Part shown: positions 1 through 8,482 of the stretch, piece after piece
Layout: every line of letters starts with the position of its first letter
How positions within the stretch are numbered: position 1 is the first letter of the stretch
NCBI GenBank assembly: GCA_900547005.1
Contig: URER01000046.1
Location: 1-20,113, forward strand
Length of the DNA: 20,113 nt
Direction: 5' to 3'
From: an uncultured Prevotella sp.
GTDB lineage: Bacteria; Bacteroidota; Bacteroidia; Bacteroidales; Bacteroidaceae
Notes under the pieces: model-generated
What the model was told of the DNA's origin: nothing
The model's database searches: none
The model's input: the letters and a program-made list of their open reading frames with translations, nothing else
Made by a program: the position numbers and the translations under genes

Positions 1-99
1 GCTAAGGCTCTATGCCTTGCATGACTGTCGCATCACTCGAAATGTCGGATGAACCTGTTTTATTTCATCAAAGTGCTGTGGTGGTTACGCATTTGAAGA

Positions 100-150
100 C
101 CTCGCCTGCCTTGTAGGGAATATCTGCAAGAGAGGTGAGGATTTGTTTTT
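100..150 (+). terminator. Probable terminator of a gene left of the window
   Basis: CCTCGCCT (100-107) can pair with AGGTGAGG (133-140), eight pairs including one G-T. An inner CTTG/CAAG pairing (110-113 with 127-130) closes a smaller loop. A T-rich run (142-149) follows directly. This is the form of an intrinsic terminator reading rightward, so a plus-strand gene probably ends just before or at the left edge. The first 52 bases are open in frame 2 up to a TGA at 50-52, but I could not recognise the 16 residues. Confidence 0.4.
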
Positions 151-242
151 AGTGTTGGGATGGAAGTCATGGGCTTTGTAAAAAATCATTAAATCATGTA
201 AATTAGCATACAATAATAATGTCATGGTGTGTCGAAAATGTG

Positions 243-250
243 TAAATTTG
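243..250 (+). promoter_or_regulatory. Candidate -7 box for ftsZ
   Basis: TAAATTTG matches the Bacteroidota -7 consensus TAnnTTTG. It would give an untranslated leader of roughly 80 bases before the ATG at 335. No clear TTTG element is seen at the -33 position, so the promoter is only partly supported. The rest of 150-334 is AT-rich and shows no open frame worth calling. Confidence 0.35.
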
Positions 251-334
251 TGGGAAATGATGTATTGAAATGTATAGATACATCAAAAAGGCGTGGTGGA
301 AATGTGATTATAGATAAATAAACACGGAAACAAA

Positions 335-1720
335 ATGATAGATATAGAGCAGAAAGAGAATGAAATGCAAGATTTTATGATTGACTTCGGGCCGGTGGAG
401 GACAAGACCGTAGACATCATAAAGGTGATAGGCGTGGGCGGAGGCGGCTGCAATGCCGTGCGCAATATGTATAACGAAGGTATTGTCGGTGTAACATTTG
501 CCGTATGCAATACCGACTCTAAGTCGCTTGCAGGGTCGCCCGTGCCGGTGAAGGTGCCGCTCGGCGTAACAGGACTCGGGGCCGGAGCCAATCCCGATGT
601 AGGGCGCGAGGCTGCCGAATACAGTATAGAACAGATAAAGAAACTTTTAGACGATGGCACAAAGATGGTCTTCGTTACGGCCGGAATGGGCGGCGGGACA
701 GGTACGGGAGCCGCTCCCGTGGTGGCAAATGTGGCCAAGTCGAAAGGCATCCTGACCATTGGCGTGGTGACGATACCGTTCTATTTCGAGAAAAGGAAGA
801 AGATAATAAAGGCGCTGAAGGGCGTTGAGGAAATGCGGAAGAACGTAGACGCACTGCTGATTATCAACAACGAACGCATCTGCGACATCTATTCGGACTC
901 TGGAATGAGCGTGAAGGAGTCTTTCCGACGCGCCGACGAGATCCTCGCCAACGCCACCAGGTCTATCTCGGAGCTTATAACGATGGAAGGCGACATCAAT
1001 CTTGACTTCTGCGACGTGGAGACCACGATGCGCGGAGGCGGCGGGGCAATCATGGCTATAGGCCGTTCAAGCGGTGAACACCGTGTGGAGCGCGCCCTCA
1101 TCGATGCTCTCGACTCACCATTGCTTTATGGTAGCGACATAGGCAAGGCCAAACGGATACTCATGAACATCTCGACGAGCGAGAAGATGCCGTTGATGGT
1201 GAAGGAGATGAGCGAGATTGACGACTTCATGAACGAACTTCACCCAAATATCGACGTCATTTGGGGTGTGTCGGATGACGACTCTTTGGACGATGATGCA
1301 AAGGTAACGATTCTCGCCACCGGCTTGGAGGATGATTTCTTGGCGCGCAATGCGTATAGTGATGAGGAGTATTATGACAAGATGATAAGTTCGCTCTATA
1401 AGCCTTATCACCGTATTGAGCCGCTTGTCGGGAGCCACGAAGAGCCGGAAGTAGCACCATCGGCCGACAACATTCCTTTCACGATAACCACGGGAGAGGA
1501 GCCGGAGGTTGCGGAATATATCGAAACGCCTGCTGAGGATGTATATACGGCTGCTCCGGATGAGGATGATGAGCTTCCGGCAGATGAGGATAAGCAGCCT
1601 GAGCAAGAGCCCCATATCGGATATGAACATAAGCCTAAAGTATGGGGGACTTTCCAGGATTCATTCGTTTCACGTGCTAAAGCCTTGTTCAAGCAGATGT
1701 CAGAACTGACGCAAGACTAA
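335..1720 (+). CDS. ftsZ: Cell division protein FtsZ
   Basis: Tubulin-like GTPase that polymerises into the cytokinetic Z-ring on the inner face of the membrane. The 461 residues show the FtsZ pattern in order: the N-terminal nucleotide-binding glycines VIGVGGGGCNA (about 31-41), the tubulin signature GGGTGTG (119-125), and the T7 loop NLDFCDV (222-228) with the catalytic aspartate. A long acidic, Glu/Pro-rich linker (about 365-430) leads to a C-terminal segment ending in SRAKALFKQMSELTQD, presumably the partner-binding tail, although it differs from the textbook C-terminal peptide. The start at 335 is preceded by no strong ribosome binding site, as is common in this phylum; ATG at 365 is an alternative. 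No ftsA or ftsQ is visible on the left; about 300 non-coding bases and a probable terminator lie there. The gene has its own terminator and so appears monocistronic. Confidence 0.96.
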   Translation: MIDIEQKENEMQDFMIDFGPVEDKTVDIIKVIGVGGGGCNAVRNMYNEGIVGVTFAVCNTDSKSLAGSPVPVKVPLGVTGLGAGANPDVGREAAEYSIEQIKKLLDDGTKMVFVTAGMGGGTGTGAAPVVANVAKSKGILTIGVVTIPFYFEKRKKIIKALKGVEEMRKNVDALLIINNERICDIYSDSGMSVKESFRRADEILANATRSISELITMEGDINLDFCDVETTMRGGGGAIMAIGRSSGEHRVERALIDALDSPLLYGSDIGKAKRILMNISTSEKMPLMVKEMSEIDDFMNELHPNIDVIWGVSDDDSLDDDAKVTILATGLEDDFLARNAYSDEEYYDKMISSLYKPYHRIEPLVGSHEEPEVAPSADNIPFTITTGEEPEVAEYIETPAEDVYTAAPDEDDELPADEDKQPEQEPHIGYEHKPKVWGTFQDSFVSRAKALFKQMSELTQD

Positions 1721-1790
1721 CTTGAAGAGTTAGTTATGATTGAGGAAATATGAAAAGTTATCCAAAACTCTTCATATTTCCTCTTTTCTT
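1716..1790 (+). terminator. ftsZ terminator (two stem-loops)
   Basis: A small stem-loop (ACTAACT 1716-1722 with AGTTAGT 1728-1734) covers the stop codon. Behind it lies a strong hairpin: GAGGAAATATGAA (1742-1754) pairs perfectly with TTCATATTTCCTC (1771-1783), and an inner AGTT/AACT pairing closes the loop. It is followed by TTTTCTTT. This is a convincing intrinsic terminator separating ftsZ from the efflux operon. Confidence 0.8.
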
Positions 1791-1887
1791 TATCTAAATA
1801 TTGTTCTGTTTTTCCTTAAAAATATAACATTTTAGTGTTGTTAATAGTTGAGAAAACTATTTAAGATGGGTGTTAAGGAAAAAGATT

Positions 1888-1895
1888 TAACTTTG
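1888..1895 (+). promoter_or_regulatory. Candidate -7 box for the efflux operon
   Basis: TAACTTTG fits TAnnTTTG and lies 62 bases upstream of the ATG at 1957. The -33 region is not a clear match. The region 1791-1887 is AT-rich with no other recognisable structure, and no regulator gene is linked to this operon. Confidence 0.5.
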
Positions 1896-1956
1896 CAGCA
1901 GAGTTAATTTAGTGCGAATAATATATTGTAAGATGTTTTATCACAGAGTGTTGAAT

Positions 1957-3438
1957 ATGAGAAAATTGTTTATTATAATTCTGCTTGTCGCTCAGGCACT
2001 GGCATCCACGGCGCAGGAAACTCTGTCGTTAGAGCGCTGCCGGCAGCTCGCGTTGGACAATAACAAGCAGTTGCAGGCCTCAAAAATAAGTCGGGAAGTG
2101 GCCGAAAACACCAGAAAGGCTGCCAAGACAAAGTATCTTCCACGCGTCGACGGACTCGCAGGCTATCAGTATTTCAGCCGCGAGATTTCACTGCTAAACG
2201 GAGAACAGAAGTCGGCCCTGAGCAATCTTGGCACCAACGCGGCCGGAACGGTAGGCTCACAACTCAACGGCATCGTTGGCGGGATGGTGGAGCAGGGACT
2301 TATAACGCCCGATATGGCACAGAAGTTTGGCTCATTGCTCGGCCAGATTGGCGGACCGTTGGCACAGGCCGGCAATGATATCGGCAACACACTGCGCGAT
2401 GCCCTGAAGACCGACACAAAGCACGTGATGAGTGCGAGCATCATGGTGACACAGCCAGTCTATATGGGCGGTGCGATAAAGGCGGCCAACGAAATGGCGC
2501 GGATAGGCGAAAGCATGGCCGATAACAATATCGACAACACACGGGTGAATACCCTTTATGCCATCGACAACGCCTACTGGCTGGCCGTTTCGTTGAAGAA
2601 CAAGCAGCGTCTGGCTATGGAATATCTCTCGTTAGTGAAGAAACTCAATGCCGACGTGCATAAGATGATTGACGAGGGTGTTGCCACGAGAGCCGACGGA
2701 CTGAAGGTTGATGTGGCGGTGAACGATGCCGAGATGCAGCTCACGCAGGTAGACAACGGTGTCTCGCTTGCCAAGATGCTACTGTGTCAGCTCTGCGGAC
2801 TTCCACTCAACGGTGATGTGTGTCTGGCCGACGAAGAGAAGGAGACCATCGACAACTCCGGCATCATGCCCGATATCCCCACCGACACTCTTTTCTCGCG
2901 CCGGCCGGAGACCCGTCTGTTGCAGAACGCCGTCGACATGAGCCTCCAGACCGAGAAACTCGTGCGTGCGGCATATCTTCCCCATGTAGCTCTCACGGGT
3001 GGATTCCTTACCTCTAATCCCAGCGTCTTCAATAGTTTTGAGCGCAAATTCCGTGGGATGTGGACCGTGGGCTTTGTCGTTCAGGTGCCGATATGGAGCT
3101 GGAACGAGGGCAAATACAAGATAAATGCGGCTCGTTCGGCCACACGCATAGCCCAGTTGCAACTCGATGACGTGCGCGAGAAGATGGCCTTGCAGGTGGA
3201 ACAGAACCGATTCAAGGTGAGCGAGGCCCGCAAACGGCTTGCCACGGCGACTAAGAACATGGCAAGCGCGGAGGAGAATTTGCGCTGCGCCAATGTCGGT
3301 TTCCGCGAGGGTGTGATGACCGTAACCGACGTTATGGCCGCGCAGACAGCCTGGCAGCAGGCCAAGACCCATAAGACCGATGCCGAGATAGAACTCAAAC
3401 TGGCAGATATATCATTGAGGAAAGCATTGGGAGAGTAA
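1957..3438 (+). CDS. TolC-family outer-membrane efflux protein
   Basis: Outer-membrane channel component of a tripartite exporter; TolC-type trimers form a beta-barrel with a periplasmic alpha-helical tunnel. From the ATG at 1957 the protein has 493 residues and begins with a classical signal peptide (Met-Arg-Lys, a hydrophobic stretch, then ALASTAQ with cleavage probably before or after the final Gln). An in-frame GTG at 1912 would add 15 residues before the signal and is unlikely to be used. The mature part is rich in Ala, Gln and Lys with long helical, coiled-coil-like stretches. The typical duplicated outer-membrane efflux layout is seen, with SLERCRQLALDNN near the N-terminus and a related second half. 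An insert of about 80 residues rich in Gly and Ala (about 95-165) lies between the first helices. It is the first gene of a four-gene operon with the HlyD-like adaptor and two ABC-2 permeases. Confidence 0.92.
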   Translation: MRKLFIIILLVAQALASTAQETLSLERCRQLALDNNKQLQASKISREVAENTRKAAKTKYLPRVDGLAGYQYFSREISLLNGEQKSALSNLGTNAAGTVGSQLNGIVGGMVEQGLITPDMAQKFGSLLGQIGGPLAQAGNDIGNTLRDALKTDTKHVMSASIMVTQPVYMGGAIKAANEMARIGESMADNNIDNTRVNTLYAIDNAYWLAVSLKNKQRLAMEYLSLVKKLNADVHKMIDEGVATRADGLKVDVAVNDAEMQLTQVDNGVSLAKMLLCQLCGLPLNGDVCLADEEKETIDNSGIMPDIPTDTLFSRRPETRLLQNAVDMSLQTEKLVRAAYLPHVALTGGFLTSNPSVFNSFERKFRGMWTVGFVVQVPIWSWNEGKYKINAARSATRIAQLQLDDVREKMALQVEQNRFKVSEARKRLATATKNMASAEENLRCANVGFREGVMTVTDVMAAQTAWQQAKTHKTDAEIELKLADISLRKALGE

Positions 3439-3441
3439 TTT

Positions 3442-3572
3442 TCCCGTAGCCGGGAGAGCAATATATTAAGGAAAACCATAGTAGACAATATAAATATTAA
3501 AGAATAAAGAAGGGCGTAAGAAGTGGAATCGGGATGGTAATATACGAATCTCCTTACAACAAACTCCTTACT
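3442..3572 (+). other. Intercistronic spacer with stem-loop and short direct repeat
   Basis: The 157-base spacer between the TolC-like and HlyD-like genes holds a small GC stem-loop (TCCCG 3442-3446, loop TAGC, CGGGA 3451-3455). It also holds a direct repeat of CTCCTTAC at 3550-3557 and 3564-3571. No TAnnTTTG box is obvious, so the downstream genes are probably read through from the tolC-like promoter. The stem-loop could adjust relative expression, but this is inference. Confidence 0.35.
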
Positions 3573-3595
3573 ACTTCATTAAAGAAATAACAATT

Positions 3596-4585
3596 ATGTC
3601 AGCAAAATCACAACACACCAATATCCTTCTCGCCGTAATAGGTTTTACGGCAGTGGTCATTACAGTAGCCGTGATAGGCTTTTTCGCGCTCGATCGCGGT
3701 GAGGAAATCATTCAGGGCGAGGTAGAAGTGTCGGAGTATCGCGTGTCATGCAAACTGCCCGGCCGTTTGTTGGAGCTTCGCGTAAAAGAGGGCGACTATG
3801 TTAAAGAGGGCGATACGCTTGCCATTTTGGAGATACCCGAGGCTAATGCGCAGCAGAAAGTGGCTGAGGCTACCGAGGGAGCGGCCGATGCCATAAGCGA
3901 CCTTACCAATGCCGGAGCGCGTAAGGAAGCTATTGAAGCCTCACGTCAGATATTGCAGCAGGCCGAGTCGGCAAAGGAACTGGCTCATAATACTTATACC
4001 CGAATACAGCGACTCTATGACGAGGGAGTGATGAGTGCTCAGAAACGCGATGAGGCTCTTACAGCATACAAGGTTACGGAGGCTCAGGTGGCAACGGCAA
4101 AGGCGCAGTATGAGATCGTGAAAAACGGTGCGCGCGAGCAGGAAAAGCGAGCCGTACAAAAGCAGGCGCAGGCTGCCAAGAGTGCCGTCGATGTGGTGAA
4201 GTCGGTGCTTCGTGAGACCGTTCAGGTGGCAACGGTTGCCGGTGAGGTGAGTACCATCAACGTTAAGGAGGGCGAACTCGTTGGTATGGGCTCGTCGATA
4301 ATGACGATTTCGATGATGGACGATATGTGGGGTGTGTTCAACGTGCGCGAGGACCAACTCCGCGGTATGAAAGTAGGTAGCACGTTCAAGGCTTTTGTGC
4401 CTGCATTCGACAAGGAAGTGGATATGAGGGTCTTCAATTTGAAGGACGAGGGAAGCTATGCCACGTGGAAAGCGACGAAGACTACAGGGCAATACGACCT
4501 GAAAACGTTTGAGGTAAAAGCTCGTCCGACAGTCAAATTTGACGGGTTACGGCCGGGAATGACGCTGGTCTTCAGAAGGCAGTAG
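3596..4585 (+). CDS. HlyD-family periplasmic adaptor (membrane fusion protein)
   Basis: Periplasmic adaptor that joins an inner-membrane transporter to the TolC-like channel. The 329 residues begin with a membrane anchor (about 10-32). A lipoyl/barrel-sandwich half-motif follows, around residues 45-82, with KLPGRL and EGDYVKEGDTL. Next comes a long Ala/Glu/Lys-rich helical hairpin (about 85-205), then the second half of the sandwich (VAGEVSTINVKEGELV, about 217-232), and a C-terminal beta-barrel ending soon after RPGMTLVFRRQ. Length and order fit YhiI/YbhG-like adaptors that serve ABC-2 exporters. The ATG at 3596 is the natural start because the anchor follows at once. Confidence 0.92.
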   Translation: MSAKSQHTNILLAVIGFTAVVITVAVIGFFALDRGEEIIQGEVEVSEYRVSCKLPGRLLELRVKEGDYVKEGDTLAILEIPEANAQQKVAEATEGAADAISDLTNAGARKEAIEASRQILQQAESAKELAHNTYTRIQRLYDEGVMSAQKRDEALTAYKVTEAQVATAKAQYEIVKNGAREQEKRAVQKQAQAAKSAVDVVKSVLRETVQVATVAGEVSTINVKEGELVGMGSSIMTISMMDDMWGVFNVREDQLRGMKVGSTFKAFVPAFDKEVDMRVFNLKDEGSYATWKATKTTGQYDLKTFEVKARPTVKFDGLRPGMTLVFRRQ

Positions 4586-4644
4586 ACGGGAGTTCGGGAG
4601 TTCTGGCAATACCCTTGCGATGTAGGGTCGCAACTTGTTGTGGC

Positions 4645-4700
4645 CAAGACACGCTAAGAAGGCATTTCTCTCACCTCTCATCTCTTACTTCTAACCTCTA
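4645..4700 (+). repeat. CT-rich micro-repeat in the hlyD-permease spacer
   Basis: The 126-base spacer between the adaptor and first permease contains two GGGAGTTC copies (4589-4603) near its start. It ends in a pyrimidine-rich tract made of variants of CTCATCT, CTTACTT and CTAACCTCT. I recall similar short CT-rich repeats between genes in Bacteroidales. No promoter box is evident. Confidence 0.35.
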
Positions 4701-4711
4701 AAAAATAGACA

Positions 4712-5881
4712 ATGAATGGCTTAAAAAATATATATAGAATAGCGTTGCGCGAATGCGGTATATTGGCACACAATCCGATATACTGGTTTTGTATGCTTGT
4801 GTTTCCTGTACTCGTAACGTTCTTTTTTACGTCGTTGATGGGCGAGGGAGAGCCTGAAAATATGCCGTGTGGAGTTATCGACCTTGACAAAACGGCCACG
4901 ACGCGCGCTATGATACGGCGGCTTGACGCATTCCAGACAACCCGTGTGGCCGCATATTATAATAATGTGAATGAGGCGCGGCAGGCCATTCAACGTGGCG
5001 AGATATACGCATTTCTCTATATCCCGCGCGGTACGACAGCCAAGATGCAGTCGGGCAGACAGCCGGATATGTCGTTCTATTATAGTAGTGTTTCGATGGT
5101 GGCAGGCAGTCTGACGTTCCGCGACATGAAGACCGTGACCTCGTTGGGGGCTGCAGGAATCGGTGCGGCAAAGCTGTCGGCACTTGGCAAGACAGAGAAG
5201 GAGATAGAAGCCTTTCTCCAACCCACGCTCATAGACCTCCACATGGTAGGCAATCCGTGGGGAAACTACAACATATATCTTAGCTCGGTGATGATTCCGG
5301 GCATTCTGATGTTGTTTATTTTCCTTATTACCGTATATTCAATAGGCAACGAACTAAAGTTTGGCACATCCCGTGAATGGCTTGCAATGGCCGGCGACAA
5401 CATCTTTGTGGCCGTCGTTGGAAAGCTCCTTCCGCAGTTTCTCGTGTTTCTCAGCATCATGTATGGCTTCTTGTGGTACACCTTTGGCCATCTCGCCTTT
5501 CCCCATCCGGGCGGTGTCGGCATCATCATGTTGCTCGGACTGTTGTCGGTTCTCGGCGCGCAGGGGTTCGGAGTGTTCATGTTTGGACTGATGCCCTCGT
5601 TGCGAATGGCCATGAGTATGTGCTCGTTGTGGGCGGTATTGGGCTTCTCCTTATCCGGCGCTACGTTCCCGGTGTTTGCTATGGACCCGATGATAGAGGC
5701 CATGTCGTGGCTCTTCCCGTTGCGTCATTACTACATGATATATCAGGTCTGCATCTTTAACGGCTATCCGCTGATAGATGTATGGATGAATGTCGTGGTG
5801 CTGGTAGCGTTTTTTATGCTGCCTTGTCTCACCTTGTGGCATCTCCGCAAGGCAATGTTAGAGTATGAATACATTCCGTAG
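4712..5881 (+). CDS. ABC-2 type transporter permease (first of pair)
   Basis: Inner-membrane subunit of an ABC-2 exporter of the YbhS/YbhR/YhhJ kind. The 389 residues have the expected topology: a short cytoplasmic start, a first membrane helix (about 22-42), a large extracytoplasmic domain (about 45-185, containing FYYSSVSMVAGSLTFRDM), then five or so hydrophobic segments from about 190 to the end. The conserved stretch before the last helices reads LSGATFPVFAMDPMIEAMSW, with FPLRHYYMIYQ behind it. ATG at 4712 is followed almost at once by the conserved amphipathic N-terminus. It lies 15 bases upstream of a paralogue. The expected substrates of such systems are drugs, bile-type compounds or lipids, but nothing here fixes one. 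No ATP-binding subunit is encoded nearby. Confidence 0.92.
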   Translation: MNGLKNIYRIALRECGILAHNPIYWFCMLVFPVLVTFFFTSLMGEGEPENMPCGVIDLDKTATTRAMIRRLDAFQTTRVAAYYNNVNEARQAIQRGEIYAFLYIPRGTTAKMQSGRQPDMSFYYSSVSMVAGSLTFRDMKTVTSLGAAGIGAAKLSALGKTEKEIEAFLQPTLIDLHMVGNPWGNYNIYLSSVMIPGILMLFIFLITVYSIGNELKFGTSREWLAMAGDNIFVAVVGKLLPQFLVFLSIMYGFLWYTFGHLAFPHPGGVGIIMLLGLLSVLGAQGFGVFMFGLMPSLRMAMSMCSLWAVLGFSLSGATFPVFAMDPMIEAMSWLFPLRHYYMIYQVCIFNGYPLIDVWMNVVVLVAFFMLPCLTLWHLRKAMLEYEYIP

Positions 5882-5896
5882 GAAACTAAAAAGGGT

Positions 5897-7120
5897 ATGA
5901 ACAAGTTGAAAAATTTCTTCCAAACGATACACGAGGGCGTGCATGATATGTGCTATATCTGGGCGTATGAGATGAAGAACACGTTGAAAGACGAGGGCGT
6001 TCTGATATTCTTTGTACTCGTTCCGATACTCTATCCGTTGCTTTACTCGTGGATTTACACCAATGAAGTAGTGCGCGAGGTACCCGTTGTGGTTGTCGAT
6101 ATGTCGCATTCCAAGTCGAGCAGGCAGTTCATCCGCAATTTCGATGCTTCGCCCGATGTGAAAGTGGCGTACTATTGCAACAATCTTGTCGAGGCGCAGG
6201 CTCTCATCGGCCATCAGGAAGCGCGTGGAGTACTCTATTTCCCTTCTGATTATGAGTCGCGTATACAGCGTGGCGAGCAGGCCAGAGTGAGTGTCTATTG
6301 TGATATGTCGCTCATGCTTACGTATAAGGCGATATATCAGACGGCCCAGGCAGTGTCGATGGAAGTAAACAAGGAGATTCAGAAACCAAAGGCAATGGGC
6401 TTCACCAACTATGATGATGAGTTGAATACCGAACCTATAAAGGTTGAGGAGGTGCAGATTTTCAACCCTGCCGGAGGCTATGGCAGTGCTCTGCTGCCGG
6501 CCGTCCTCATACTTATTTTGCAACAAACGCTAATGCTCGGTATCGGACTCTCTGCCGGAACGGCTCGTGAGAATAACCGTTTCAAGGAACTTGTACCCGT
6601 GAGCCGCCGCTATAACGGCATCTTCCGCATCGTGTTTGGCAAGTCTATGTGTTACTTTATGATATATGCGGTGATGGCGGCATATATCACTCTCGCCGTG
6701 CCGAGGTTCTTCTCGTTCACAGCCTTGCCCCATTGGCAGGACATGGTCGGCCTTATGATACCTTTCCTCTTGGCCTGCATCTTTTTTGGAATGACCCTTT
6801 CGTGCCTTGTGCGCTATCGCGAGAATGTCATATTGCTTGTGGTCTTCACGTCAGTTCCATTCCTGTTTATGACCGGAATCAGTTGGCCGCAGTCCAACAT
6901 TCCCGGTATATGGCAGGGCGTTTCATGGCTCATCCCCTCGACATTCGGCGTGCGTGGCTTCCTCACGATTAGTTCAATGGGTGGCACGCTCAGTGAAATC
7001 GAGCCCGAATATCATGCCCTTTGGCTGCAAACCGGTATATATTTCATCACCGCCTGCATCGTTTATCGCTATCAGATAATTAATGCGAGGAAGAATGCGA
7101 TAATAAAAAAAGAGGTCTAA
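5897..7120 (+). CDS. ABC-2 type transporter permease (second of pair)
   Basis: Second membrane subunit, 407 residues, paralogous to the preceding gene. It has a first membrane helix around residues 33-53 (VLIFFVLVPILYPLLYSWIY), an extracytoplasmic domain (about 55-195) with FDASPDVKVAYYCNN resembling the partner, and a membrane bundle from about 200 onward. The pre-helix signature reads MTGISWPQSNIPGIWQ. The 15-base gap and shared orientation support a heterodimeric permease. The stop codon TAA sits in the loop of the bidirectional terminator at 7105-7134. Such permease pairs normally need a nucleotide-binding partner, which must be encoded elsewhere or be absent. Confidence 0.92.
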   Translation: MNKLKNFFQTIHEGVHDMCYIWAYEMKNTLKDEGVLIFFVLVPILYPLLYSWIYTNEVVREVPVVVVDMSHSKSSRQFIRNFDASPDVKVAYYCNNLVEAQALIGHQEARGVLYFPSDYESRIQRGEQARVSVYCDMSLMLTYKAIYQTAQAVSMEVNKEIQKPKAMGFTNYDDELNTEPIKVEEVQIFNPAGGYGSALLPAVLILILQQTLMLGIGLSAGTARENNRFKELVPVSRRYNGIFRIVFGKSMCYFMIYAVMAAYITLAVPRFFSFTALPHWQDMVGLMIPFLLACIFFGMTLSCLVRYRENVILLVVFTSVPFLFMTGISWPQSNIPGIWQGVSWLIPSTFGVRGFLTISSMGGTLSEIEPEYHALWLQTGIYFITACIVYRYQIINARKNAIIKKEV

Positions 7121-7134
7121 GACCTCTTTTTTTT
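7105..7134. terminator. Bidirectional terminator shared by the convergent operon and mrp
   Basis: AGAGGTC (7111-7117) pairs perfectly with GACCTCT (7121-7127) over a three-base loop TAA. The stem is extended by a run of A on the left and T on the right, so it works as an A-tract/T-tract terminator in both directions. The loop TAA is the stop codon of the second permease, and the mrp stop (TTA at 7133-7135) lies directly beside the T-run. Confidence 0.9.
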
Positions 7135-8233
7135 ATTTCTTCACCCCCACAATCTTTGTCGGAGCAAGCTCCTTGTTGCGACGGTTCACCACCGTTACGA
7201 CCGACTGGGCAAGTGAAAGGAACGCCTGACCGGTGATTGAGTTTTCATCGAGAGCCGACGGTTTGCCCGCGTCGCCATTCTCACAGATGCTCTGCACGAG
7301 CGGTATCTGTGCGAGCAACGGGATGTTCATTTCTTGTGCAAGGTTCTTGCATCCGTCCTTACCGAAGATGTAGTATTTATTTTCCGGAAGTTCCGCAGGA
7401 GTGAACCAAGCCATATTCTCTATCAGACCGAGTATCGGCACGTTCACCTTGTCGTTCGTGTACATATCTATGCCCTTGCGTGCATCAGCGAGGGCAACAC
7501 TCTGCGGCGTACTTACTATTACTGCTCCGGTGATGGCGAGTGTCTGAAGCAGGGTCAGATGGATGTCGCTTGTGCCCGGAGGCGTGTCGAGGATGAAGTA
7601 GTCGAGGTCTCCCCAGTCCGAGTCGGCAATCAACTGCTTCAATGCCGATGTCGCCATTCCGCCGCGCCACAGCGTCGCCGTGGTCTTGTTGACGAAGAAG
7701 CCGATGCTCAGCAGCTTCACCCCGTATTTCTCTATCGGCTCTATGAGCTGCCTGCCGTCCTTCTCAACGGCGTAAGGACGCTCATCCTCCACATCGAACA
7801 TCTTTGGCATGGACGGTCCGAATATGTCGGTGTCGAGCAGTCCCACCTTGTAGCCGAGGCGTGCCAGCGCGATAGCAAGGTTTGCCGAGACGGTGCTCTT
7901 GCCCACGCCGCCCTTGCCGGAACTTACGGCTATGATGTTCTTCACCTGTGGAAGCAGCTTGCCCACCTCCGGTCTTGGTGCCGATTTGAACTCGGTCGTG
8001 ATGTTCACCTCCACCTCTTTACTCACGTGATAGTGTATTGCAGCCTCGGCAGCCTTCAGCGTAGACTTCAGGAACGGGTCTGTCTCGCGTGGGAATATCA
8101 GCGAGAACTCCACCTTCATGCCGTCGATATGCAGGTTGTCCGCAACCATCTCGCTCTCCACGAGATTCTTTTTCGTACCCGGATACACCACCGTGGCGAG
8201 TGCGTCCGTTATCAGTTTTGGGTATAAAGTCAT
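7133..8233 (-). CDS. Mrp/ApbC/NBP35-family Fe-S cluster carrier ATPase
   Basis: P-loop ATPase of the Mrp/ApbC family, which binds and transfers Fe-S clusters in the cytoplasm. The 366 residues have an N-terminal MIP18/DUF59-like domain (about 1-85). This is followed by a deviant Walker A with signature lysine, GKGGVGKST (106-114), the switch DTDIFGPSMP (134-143) and Walker B DTPPGTSD (216-223). Where classical Mrp proteins carry the CxxC cluster ligands after the IENM motif, this protein reads MAWFTPAELPENK (274-286) with no cysteine. I recall the same substitution in other Bacteroidota, so it is probably a lineage feature rather than decay. The gene is alone, driven by the promoter at 8263-8293 and ended by the shared terminator at 7105. 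Confidence 0.93.
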   Translation of the reverse strand: MTLYPKLITDALATVVYPGTKKNLVESEMVADNLHIDGMKVEFSLIFPRETDPFLKSTLKAAEAAIHYHVSKEVEVNITTEFKSAPRPEVGKLLPQVKNIIAVSSGKGGVGKSTVSANLAIALARLGYKVGLLDTDIFGPSMPKMFDVEDERPYAVEKDGRQLIEPIEKYGVKLLSIGFFVNKTTATLWRGGMATSALKQLIADSDWGDLDYFILDTPPGTSDIHLTLLQTLAITGAVIVSTPQSVALADARKGIDMYTNDKVNVPILGLIENMAWFTPAELPENKYYIFGKDGCKNLAQEMNIPLLAQIPLVQSICENGDAGKPSALDENSITGQAFLSLAQSVVTVVNRRNKELAPTKIVGVKK

Positions 8234-8262
8234 ATTTTTGCCTTTTGTTTTGTTTCTGATTG

Positions 8263-8293
8263 CAAAAATACAAAATTATCCCCAAGCCGCCAA
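8263..8293 (-). promoter_or_regulatory. Promoter of mrp
   Basis: Read on the minus strand, TTG (8291-8293), 20 bases, then TATTTTTG (8263-8270) reproduces the Bacteroidota -33/-7 layout. Transcription would begin about 20-25 bases before the mrp ATG at 8233. Confidence 0.65.
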
Positions 8294-8482
8294 TTTTTGG
8301 ATGTTCCAATAACTTTATATCCTCAATATTTTATCTTTTCAATTTCTGAACGTTACAAGGTCGGGCGGCGCTGGCAGTTTTTTCATATTCATACGGTTAA
8401 TCCTCTGTTGCCCTGTCCGTACCGTAAAGATACGGCGCAAGAAAGGAATGTTGGTTACAGGTAGCAAAGGTAAGTATATTTT

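Noticed and set aside
12..116. Short plus-strand frame of about 34 codons at the left edge
   Set aside because: No family resemblance, and it ends inside the probable terminator stem.
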